A DNA stretch of 8,984 nt, from positions 1-8,984 of the forward strand of contig JAGPFT010000084.1 in the NCBI GenBank assembly GCA_018056405.1, given 5' to 3'. The stretch is from Anaerolineae bacterium. Its GTDB lineage: Bacteria; Chloroflexota; Anaerolineae; Aggregatilineales; Aggregatilineaceae. The notes below the pieces were generated by a model. It was given only the letters and a program-made list of their open reading frames with translations, was not told the origin of the DNA and made no database searches. The position numbers were made by a program, and so were the translations under genes. Position 1 is the stretch's first letter. Every line of letters begins with the position of its first letter. Shown here one piece after another: positions 1-4,307 of the stretch.

Positions 1-2
1 TC

Positions 3-824
3 GAAGGTCAGGCCGAGCACCGGCGCGTAGTCCGCCGCGAAGAAGCTGCCCATGCTGCGCAGCGTCTCCACAGGCTGCTGAACGAGCACTGCCGACGAGA
101 GGACCACGATGGTCATGGGCGACACATCGCCGGGCATCGGCAGCGCGCCCGGCTCGGCGAGCAGGAGGTCCAGGCCAAACTCGCTGCGGATGGCAAGCAC
201 ATCGTCCAGCAGCACCGGCGGCTCCAGCCCGCGCTCGGCCAGCCACTGCCGGTTGAGCAGAAATATCTGGTAGCCCCAGGTGACCGGCTGCCCCGCCAGC
301 GCTTCGCCGCCGCACATGGGCAGCTCTGGAACCGACTCGCACACCCAGCCCACCGTGCGCGCTACGCCGCGCTCGTCAAACTGGGCGGGAGGCAGCGCGG
401 GATTGACCGGCTCCCACAGGCAGCCGTCGGGCAGTCTCTCGCCGCAGGCATCGTTGAGCAGGTTGGGCAGTGCCTCTAGCAGCACCGCCAGGAAGAACTC
501 ACCACGCGACGGCCTGGGCAGAATGAGGGCGTTTTCGAGCAGAGGCTCGGCGACATCGGTAGGAGCGAAGAGGACATCCGGCCCTGCTTCCCCGGCGTCG
601 CGGGCAGCGATCACCGCCTGTAGCAGATAGGGTGCTTCGACGATACGAACGTCCGCCCGCACGCCCAACTCGCCAGCGAACGTCCTGGCCGCGCTTTCGA
701 TCACAGCGGCGTCTTCTTCCGCCAGCGCCGACCACACGCGCAATTCTCCCCCCTGGGCCAGGACGCCGTGCCCCAGGGGAATGATGCTCAGCACTGCGGC
801 CACAAGTACCAGTTTTCTCCACAC
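3..824 (-). CDS. Secreted extracellular solute-binding protein (ABC transporter, sugar-type), C-terminus beyond window
   Basis: Reading the minus strand from GTG at 824 gives 274 codons open to the window edge. A ribosome site GAAGGAG (840-834) precedes the GTG, and an in-frame TAA at 833-831 rules out a longer protein. Residues 1-23 form a type I signal peptide (WRK, then a hydrophobic stretch, cleavage near VLA|Q); there is no lipobox cysteine. The mature protein begins ELRVWSAL, and residues 81-103 (GPDVLFAPTDVAEPLLENAL then ILP) match the 'GPDv...nD..g.L...gLI.P' pattern of maltose-type binding proteins. Residues 180-203 (PVTWGYQIFLLNRQWLAERG) resemble the 'yg.P......l.yN...l...G' segment of that family. 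By family it would capture a substrate, often a sugar, outside the membrane for an ABC importer; the permeases are not in view. Cysteines 127, 135, 162 and 171 could form two disulfides. The substrate cannot be told. The family call is fairly firm; a non-transport role is possible. Confidence 0.75.
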   Translation of the reverse strand, partial: MWRKLVLVAAVLSIIPLGHGVLAQGGELRVWSALAEEDAAVIESAARTFAGELGVRADVRIVEAPYLLQAVIAARDAGEAGPDVLFAPTDVAEPLLENALILPRPSRGEFFLAVLLEALPNLLNDACGERLPDGCLWEPVNPALPPAQFDERGVARTVGWVCESVPELPMCGGEALAGQPVTWGYQIFLLNRQWLAERGLEPPVLLDDVLAIRSEFGLDLLLAEPGALPMPGDVSPMTIVVLSSAVLVQQPVETLRSMGSFFAADYAPVLGLTF

Positions 825-882
825 GGCAAGTTACTCCTTCGCCGTCTCGATGCGCTCTCGCTATCACAGAACGCCTGGTTTG

Positions 883-888
883 ATTATA
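883..888 (-). promoter_or_regulatory. Candidate -10 box for the solute-binding protein gene
   Basis: The minus strand reads TATAAT here, 58 bases before the GTG start at 824. The hexamer 17 bases further upstream (CTCACG) is a poor -35 match, so the call rests on the perfect -10. The same AT-rich patch reads TATACT on the plus strand (885-890), but that is 235 bases before the SDR start. Confidence 0.4.
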
Positions 889-962
889 CTCACTTTGACC
901 GGCGGCGTGAGAGTCGGGTTCGCACCGGGTGTGCGCAAAGTCAGTGACTCACTTGACGCCGA

Positions 963-990
963 GTAGGGGTGTATGGCCATACGCCCCTAC
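963..990. repeat. 28-bp intergenic palindrome
   Basis: The two 14-base arms (GTAGGGGTGTATGG and CCATACGCCCCTAC) are complementary except for T970 opposite G983, which would be a G-U wobble in RNA. The GTAGGGG...CCCCTAC ends are also seen, altered, around the palindrome at 3631-3656. It looks like a small dispersed repeat and not a terminator, as no T-tract follows. Confidence 0.75.
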
Positions 991-992
991 GG

Positions 993-1036
993 GGGCGCAG
1001 CAGAGCAGCGCCCCTACCTGACAGGTTTTGCGCGCA
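993..1036 (+). repeat. Dispersed 44-base repeat, copy 1
   Basis: This stretch matches 3830-3873 in direct orientation at 40 of 44 positions, including the identical core CCTGACAGGTTTTGC. Its first 25 bases (993-1017) are present perfectly as the reverse complement at 2276-2300. Three copies in 9 kb point to a genome-wide repeat family. Confidence 0.85.
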
Positions 1037-1124
1037 TCTCTCACGCCACCGTCGTCACGCCCGCTCCAATCGCACGCTGTCCGCCAGATCATGAACTGGC
1101 TTGGACCGAAAGGATTGGCGATCT

Positions 1125-2156
1125 GTGCGTATCCTCATTATAGGCGGCACGCGCTTCATTGGCCCGCCGCTTGTCCACCTGCTGCACGACCAGGGCCATA
1201 CGATCTGGCTGTTCCACCGTCATCCCCCCCAGGTCGCGCTGCCGGAGGGCGTCCAGCATGTGTTCGGCGAGCGCGCGCAACTGCCCAACCATGCGGGCAG
1301 CTTCCGCAACATTCTGCCGGATGTGGTCATTGACATGATCCCGCTCAGCGAGCAGGACGCGCGCACCGTCGCAGCGACCTTCCGGGGCCTGGCCGGGCGG
1401 CTGGTCAGCCTCAGCAGCCAGGACGTGTACCGCGCCTATGGCCGGGTGCAGGGCAGCGAGCCAGGCCGTCCCGACCCGCTCCCGCTGACCGAAGATAGCC
1501 CTCTGCGCCAGCGCCTCTACCCCTACCGCACCGAGACTCCCCGCGCCAGCGACAATCCCCGTCGCGTCCTGGACGATTACGAGAAGATTCTGGTCGAGCG
1601 CGTGACCCTGGGCACCGCCGACCTGCCCGGCACCGTGCTGCGTTTGCCGATGATCTACGGGCCGGGCGACTACCAGCACCGCCTGTACGAGTACCTCAAG
1701 CGCATGGACGATGGCCGCCCGGCCATTCTGCTCAGCGAGCAACTGGGCCGTTGGCGCTGGACGCGCGACTATGTGGGCAACGTCGCCGCCGCCATCGCCC
1801 TGGCCGCGACCGACCCGCGCGCCGCCGGGCGCGTCTACAACGTCGGCGAGCGCACCGCCCTCACCACCGCCGACTGGATTCGGGCCATCGGCCAGGCTGC
1901 CGGCTGGGATGGGCTGGTCGTCGCCGCGCCGGATTACCAGCTTCCCCTGGAGATGCAGTCGCACGCCGGGCTGGATCAGGAACTCTACGTGGACACGACG
2001 CGCATTCGCAGCGAGCTAGGCTTCATCGCTCACTACACCCGCGAGGAAGGTCTGCGCCACGCCGTCGCCTGGGAGCGCGCCAACCCCCCGCCCACGCTAG
2101 ACCCGCGCCAGTTCGATTACGCCGCCGAAGACGCGATCCTGGCCCGGCTGCTGTAG
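1125..2156 (+). CDS. Atypical NAD(P)-dependent epimerase/dehydratase (SDR_a1 / CSP41-like)
   Basis: A 343-residue atypical (extended-type) short-chain dehydrogenase/reductase. The N-terminus RILIIGGTRFIGPPLVHLL (residues 2-20) is the beta-strand and glycine-rich loop that binds NAD(P), in the GGTRFIG form typical of the SDR_a1/CSP41-like group. Other landmarks are VSLSSQDVY (94-102), LRLPMIYGPGD (172-182) and RVYNVGE (236-242), all usual for extended SDRs. The active-site YxxxK is not evident: the aligned segment LDDYEKILVER (149-159) has Asp where Tyr is expected four residues before Lys154, so dehydrogenase or epimerase activity is uncertain. GTG at 1125 is chosen because AAAGGA (1109-1114) lies about ten bases upstream and the protein then starts at the Rossmann strand; the in-frame TTG at 1101 would add eight residues. 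The gene stands alone, with repeats on both sides. Substrate unknown; a nucleotide-sugar or RNA-binding role are both possible for this group. Confidence 0.88.
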   Translation: MRILIIGGTRFIGPPLVHLLHDQGHTIWLFHRHPPQVALPEGVQHVFGERAQLPNHAGSFRNILPDVVIDMIPLSEQDARTVAATFRGLAGRLVSLSSQDVYRAYGRVQGSEPGRPDPLPLTEDSPLRQRLYPYRTETPRASDNPRRVLDDYEKILVERVTLGTADLPGTVLRLPMIYGPGDYQHRLYEYLKRMDDGRPAILLSEQLGRWRWTRDYVGNVAAAIALAATDPRAAGRVYNVGERTALTTADWIRAIGQAAGWDGLVVAAPDYQLPLEMQSHAGLDQELYVDTTRIRSELGFIAHYTREEGLRHAVAWERANPPPTLDPRQFDYAAEDAILARLL

Positions 2157-2190
2157 AGCGTGTGATGCACTTCCAACCCCTATCCCCCGG

Positions 2191-2218
2191 CCCCTTTCCC
2201 CGCAAGCAGGGAAAGGGG
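2191..2218. repeat. Hairpin downstream of the SDR gene
   Basis: Perfect ten-base arms CCCCTTTCCC (2191-2200) and GGGAAAGGGG (2209-2218) enclose an eight-base loop. It starts 35 bases after the SDR stop and could slow transcription, but there is no T-tract, so a classic intrinsic terminator is not supported. It resembles the CTCTCC/GGAGAG hairpins at 2341, 4047 and 4091. Confidence 0.7.
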
Positions 2219-2275
2219 AGAAACCTGTCCCTCCCTGCTGGCGATACTGTTGGCGAATCCCCTTACGCCGGTCTC

Positions 2276-2402
2276 GTAGGGGCGCTGCTCTGCTGCGCCC
2301 TGGTTTACCTCACCCCTGCTCGGCGCTGGCGCGCCTCGCCGCCCCCTCTCCAGCATGGAGAGGGGGCAAGCCGAGCGTAGCGAGGCTGGGGGTGAGGTCC
2401 AA
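2276..2402 (+). repeat. Palindromic repeat module with CTCTCC/GGAGAG core
   Basis: The module folds on itself at several levels: CTCACCCC pairs with GGGGTGAG, GCTCGGC with GCCGAGC, CCTCGC with GCGAGG around the core, and the core has perfect 11-base arms (GCCCCCTCTCC 2341-2351 and GGAGAGGGGGC 2357-2367) with loop AGCAT. Its left part, 2276-2342, recurs inverted at 3788-3854 with 61 of 67 matches. Confidence 0.8.
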
Positions 2403-2558
2403 GCTTCCACGTCAAACAAGTGGCTGACAACCTTTGCACACACCCGTGTGTGGGGGGTTGCTTGCGCGACCGGTGCACCGCCACTACCATTAGGGCACGC
2501 GCGGCTGCCGGAACATCTCGGCCCGCCCCTGCGCCGGCCCGAACTGCGAATGAGGCCC

Positions 2559-3467
2559 ATGTATAAGGTCAACGTCTCCGTCCCCGCCGTCAGCACCAAC
2601 GTCGGCCCCGGCTTCAACGTGCTGGGGCTGGCCCTGAACCTGCGCAATGTCATCGAACTGAGTTTGCGCGCCGACGACCAGCTCGATGTGCACGTCGAAG
2701 GCGAGGGTCAGGAAGCCCTGGCCCTGGACGTGACCAACCCGGCCATGCGCGCCGCCGTGCGCCTGTTTCAGGAATTGGAGCAGGCTCCCGCCGGCCTCAA
2801 CGTGCGCTGCGCCAACCGCATCCCCTATGGCGTCGGCCTCAGCGCGCGGGCGTCGCTGGTCGTGGGTGGGCTGGTCGGCGCTAACAACCTGCTCGGCGGC
2901 CCCCTCAGCCACGACGCCCTGGTGCGCATGGCCGTCGAACTGACCGGAGATGGGCCGGCGGTTGTCGCGGCCATCTCCGGCGGACTGAGCGTGTGCAGCG
3001 TCGGAGCCGAGGGGCCGATCTATCGCACCGTGCCGGTTCGCCCGCTGCGCGCGGTGATCGCCGTGCCGCGCCTGGCGGACTTCCAGCCACGCTTGCGGGC
3101 CGACCTGCCCGCGCGGGTGACGATGAGCGACGCCGTTCACAACATCGGGCACACGGCGCTGGTCATCGAGGCGCTGCGCCTGGGCGACTTCAAGCTGCTG
3201 CGCGAGGCGTTGAATGACCGGTTGCACGAGCCGTACCGCCGCCAGCACATCCCCGCCTACAACGCCGTCGTTGCAGCGGCGGAGGACGCCGGCGCGGTCG
3301 CCGTGACCCTGTGTGGGCCGGGGCCGGCGCTACTAGCCTTCGCCCCCTACAACCACGAAAGCATCGAAGGGGCCATGCAGCGCGCCTTCCGCGCGGCGGG
3401 CATCGAGGCGCGCACCTGGTCGCTGCCCAGCGATCAGCAGGGCGTGGTGATCAGCGTCGTACAGTGA
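2559..3467 (+). CDS. Homoserine kinase-family GHMP protein with substituted active-site motifs
   Basis: A 302-residue protein of the GHMP kinase superfamily, closest to homoserine kinase (ThrB), which phosphorylates homoserine with ATP in threonine synthesis. Supporting features are VPAVSTNVGPGF (residues 8-19), the glycine-rich loop region at 88-105, DRLHEPYR (220-227, characteristic of ThrB), the C-terminal glycine motif TLCGPGPALLAF (250-261) and the end RAAGIEARTWSLPSDQQG (278-295). Length fits the family. Several key positions differ: the ATP loop is PYGVGLSARAS instead of PxGxGLGSSAA; GPGFN20 replaces the usual GPGFD; and LTGDGPAVVAA (128-138) replaces the usual EGHPDNVAPA, losing the Asn near homoserine. 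Kinase activity is therefore doubtful. Start: ATG 2559 places VxVPA close to the N-terminus as in ThrB; GAGG at 2552-2555 is its only, rather close, ribosome site. ATG 2550 is an alternative. No other threonine gene is adjacent. Confidence 0.8.
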   Translation: MYKVNVSVPAVSTNVGPGFNVLGLALNLRNVIELSLRADDQLDVHVEGEGQEALALDVTNPAMRAAVRLFQELEQAPAGLNVRCANRIPYGVGLSARASLVVGGLVGANNLLGGPLSHDALVRMAVELTGDGPAVVAAISGGLSVCSVGAEGPIYRTVPVRPLRAVIAVPRLADFQPRLRADLPARVTMSDAVHNIGHTALVIEALRLGDFKLLREALNDRLHEPYRRQHIPAYNAVVAAAEDAGAVAVTLCGPGPALLAFAPYNHESIEGAMQRAFRAAGIEARTWSLPSDQQGVVISVVQ

Positions 3468-3494
3468 GGGCCGCGTCCCCCTGCTACTGCCAGG

Positions 3495-3567
3495 GGCGGC
3501 CAGCAGCGTGAGGAGCATTGAGAGAGCGACCGATCAACCTCACCCCCTGGCCTCGCCCCGCTCGGCC
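3495..3567 (+). repeat. Direct duplication, copy 1
   Basis: Matches 3671-3743 at 69 of 73 positions with a constant 176-base offset; 3526-3567 is identical to 3702-3743. The copy contains AACCTCACCCCCTGG, the boundary motif of the local palindromic modules, and leads directly into the palindrome at 3573-3608. Confidence 0.9.
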
Positions 3568-3572
3568 TGGAA

Positions 3573-3608
3573 CAGACTTCCGAAGTTTCCGAAAACTTCG
3601 GAAGTCTG
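3573..3608. repeat. 36-bp near-perfect palindrome
   Basis: The 16-base arms CAGACTTCCGAAGTTT and AAACTTCGGAAGTCTG are exact reverse complements. Only one base pair in the four-base centre fails to match. It occupies the same place after the duplicated flank as the palindrome at 3751-3784, and shares the ACTTCCGAAGT/ACTTCGGAAGT building block. Confidence 0.9.
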
Positions 3609-3630
3609 GCGTTCGAGCGCCGGCACGTAC

Positions 3631-3656
3631 AGGGGCGGGTTTGCAAACCCGCCCCT
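3631..3656. repeat. 26-bp perfect palindrome
   Basis: AGGGGCGGGTTTG (3631-3643) is followed at once by its exact reverse complement. Flanks GTAC and ACAA hint at decayed GTAGGGG...CCCCTAC ends like those of the palindrome at 963-990. From memory, this GGGGCGGGTTTGCAAACCC type is a dispersed intergenic repeat in several bacterial phyla. Confidence 0.85.
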
Positions 3657-3670
3657 ACAAACGGGTCGGG

Positions 3671-3743
3671 GGCGGCCAGCAGCGGGTGAAGCATTGAGAG
3701 GGCGACCGATCAACCTCACCCCCTGGCCTCGCCCCGCTCGGCC
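3671..3743 (+). repeat. Direct duplication, copy 2
   Basis: Second copy of 3495-3567 (69 of 73 identical). It is followed after seven bases by the 34-bp palindrome. Unlike copy 1, it has a matching right end: GAGCGGGGGTGAGG near 3810-3822 can pair with its CCTCACCCCC, so this copy looks like a complete module. Confidence 0.88.
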
Positions 3744-3750
3744 AAGAACC

Positions 3751-3784
3751 AGACTTCGGAAGTCTTCGAAGACTTCCGAAGTCT
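3751..3784. repeat. 34-bp perfect palindrome
   Basis: Positions 3751-3767 (AGACTTCGGAAGTCTTC) are followed by their exact reverse complement with no loop. It contains nested copies of GACTTC/GAAGTC, so slipped pairings are also possible. No T-tract follows. Confidence 0.92.
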
Positions 3785-3787
3785 CCT

Positions 3788-3854
3788 GCGGTGAGGCGCG
3801 TCAGCGCCGAGCGGGGGTGAGGTAAACCAGGGCGCAGCGGAGCAGCACCTCTAC
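3788..3854 (-). repeat. Inverted copy of the 2276-2342 module arm
   Basis: The reverse complement of this stretch matches 2276-2342 at 61 of 67 positions, sharing TGCGCCCTGGTTTACCTCAC exactly. The two inverted copies bracket the homoserine kinase homologue. Beyond the shared part the cores differ: a CTCTCC hairpin on the left, the 34-bp palindrome on the right. Confidence 0.88.
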
Positions 3855-3873
3855 CTGACAGGTTTTGCACGCA
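3830..3873 (+). repeat. Dispersed 44-base repeat, copy 2
   Basis: Matches 993-1036 at 40 of 44 positions in the same orientation, including CTACCTGACAGGTTTTGC. It overlaps the end of the inverted module arm 3788-3854, showing that the modules are joined head to tail. Confidence 0.85.
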
Positions 3874-3904
3874 CCCCCAAGAACTTCGGGTGCATTCGCT
3901 TTTT
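3871..3904 (+). terminator. Weak candidate hairpin terminator
   Basis: GCACCC (3871-3876) can pair with GGGTGC (3888-3893), with an inner AAG/CTT, and five Ts follow at 3900-3904. Six bases (ATTCGC) separate stem and T-run, which is more than usual, and the nearest upstream gene ends 400 bases earlier. It may be only part of the repeat mosaic. Confidence 0.22.
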
Positions 3905-3916
3905 GGGGCAGTGATC

Positions 3917-4006
3917 TTGAGCCGCTGAGATGACGAGGGCGCGGAGGGGAAAGTCGGAAAAGCTCTGAGGCTTTCTCTGCGACCACTGCGCGCTCTGGGA
4001 TGAACC
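3917..4006. repeat. Decayed long inverted repeat
   Basis: The left arm (TTGAGCCGCTGAGA...GGGGAAAG, 3917-3953) and right arm (CTTTCTCTGCG...TGGGATGAACC, 3971-4006) are only about half complementary, around a small AAAGC/GCTTT stem at the centre. Layout and wording resemble a common intergenic repeat built on 'TTGAACCGC(A)GAG...CTCTGCGGTGAA', as I recall it. Treated as a degenerate copy. Confidence 0.4.
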
Positions 4007-4041
4007 GGTTGAGAAGCCCGCGGCGCGGGTTTACCTCACCC

Positions 4042-4077
4042 CTCAATCCCCTCTCCACACGCGGAGAGGGGACTGAG
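4042..4077. repeat. CTCTCC/GGAGAG hairpin 1 of a pair
   Basis: Arms CTCAATCCCCTCTCC (4042-4056) and GGAGAGGGGACTGAG (4063-4077) pair with a single A-C mismatch; the inner ten pairs are perfect, loop ACACGC. It is preceded by GGGTTTACCTCACCCC, the left boundary motif also found at 2302-2317. Confidence 0.82.
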
Positions 4078-4090
4078 CCAGCTACTTACT

Positions 4091-4116
4091 CCCCCTCTCC
4101 GTATATGGAGAGGGGG
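4091..4116. repeat. CTCTCC/GGAGAG hairpin 2 of a pair
   Basis: Perfect arms CCCCCTCTCC (4091-4100) and GGAGAGGGGG (4107-4116), loop GTATAT. It is followed by GGGGGGTGAGGT, the right boundary motif. Together with the hairpin at 4042-4077 it forms a module with two cores between one CCTCACCCC and one GGGGTGAGG end. Confidence 0.82.
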
Positions 4117-4209
4117 CCGGGGGGTGAGGTCTGCAACCGATCTCTGCACCTGCCCCCAAATCCGAATGCCCCCAAGAACTTCTCCGCGATTTCTCGCGCG
4201 GGGAGCCGG

Positions 4210-4218
4210 TGCTATAAT
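4210..4218 (+). promoter_or_regulatory. Extended -10 promoter of the lipoprotein operon
   Basis: TGCTATAAT is a perfect -10 hexamer (4213-4218) with the TG one base before it that marks extended -10 promoters. It lies 89 bases before the lipoprotein ATG at 4308, and no good -35 is visible, as is common for this class. It probably drives 4308-8582. Confidence 0.65.
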
Positions 4219-4293
4219 CGGCATGGACGACCGGGCGGATGAGCGGGGCCGCCAGCCACCCGCGAGGCGAGCACCCGCCCCCGACCCGTCGCT

Positions 4294-4300
4294 GAGGAGG
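4294..4300 (+). promoter_or_regulatory. Strong ribosome binding site
   Basis: GAGGAGG stands seven bases before ATG 4308, close to ideal complementarity to the 16S 3' end, and fixes the start of the lipoprotein gene. Confidence 0.8.
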
Positions 4301-4307
4301 GTGGGCC

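Larger units (their letters stand above)
825..1124. other. Divergent intergenic region with repeat elements
   Basis: This gap separates the divergently transcribed solute-binding protein and SDR genes. It holds the minus-strand -10 box at 883-888, a palindrome at 963-990 and a repeat copy at 993-1036. Positions 1037-1108 show no recognisable promoter or RNA gene. The short open frames here have neither codon structure nor ribosome sites. Confidence 0.6.
2157..2558. other. Repeat-rich spacer between SDR and homoserine kinase homologue
   Basis: No gene is seen in these 402 bases. They hold a hairpin at 2191-2218, a repeat module at 2276-2402 with its own hairpin, and a short inverted repeat at 2437-2452 (CACACAC, two bases, GTGTGTG). 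No convincing promoter was found for the kinase homologue. The open frame upstream of its start passes through the hairpin and is judged non-coding. Confidence 0.6.
3468..4307. other. 840-base non-coding repeat mosaic
   Basis: No gene is supported here. Reading left to right: a duplicated 73-base segment (3495-3567 and 3671-3743), each copy leading into a palindrome (3573-3608 and 3751-3784); a 26-bp palindrome (3631-3656); a module end shared in inverted orientation with 2276-2342 (3788-3854); a direct repeat copy (3830-3873); a hairpin before a T run (3871-3904); a decayed inverted repeat (3917-4006); two CTCTCC/GGAGAG hairpins (4042-4077, 4091-4116); and the promoter of the following operon (4210-4218). 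Open frames across it read through palindromes and lack ribosome sites. Confidence 0.75.

Noticed and set aside
1101..1124. TTG start for the SDR at 1101
   Set aside because: It would add eight charged residues before the Rossmann strand; GTG 1125 has AAAGGA at a suitable distance.
825..1124. tRNA or structured RNA gene in the intergenic regions
   Set aside because: No cloverleaf, T-loop motif or riboswitch-like core was found; visible stems belong to the palindromic repeats.
1089..1964. Minus-strand open frame of 291 codons opposite the SDR gene
   Set aside because: Shadow of the SDR coding frame; no recognisable motif or ribosome site.
2462..2490. Promoter TTGCGC-17 bases-TACCAT before the kinase homologue
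   Set aside because: Spacing is right but only three and four of six positions match the consensus, which is expected by chance in this DNA.
2355..2558. N-terminal extension of the kinase homologue starting at ATG 2355
   Set aside because: The 68 extra residues would be encoded by a hairpin repeat module and have no counterpart in ThrB proteins, which begin just before VxVPA.
3495..3784. CRISPR array
   Set aside because: Only two repeat copies, 176 bases apart, with palindromes and no uniform spacers; no cas genes.
3508..3825. Small open frames in the repeat block
   Set aside because: They read through duplicated and palindromic DNA, lack ribosome sites, and similar peptides arise from each repeat copy.
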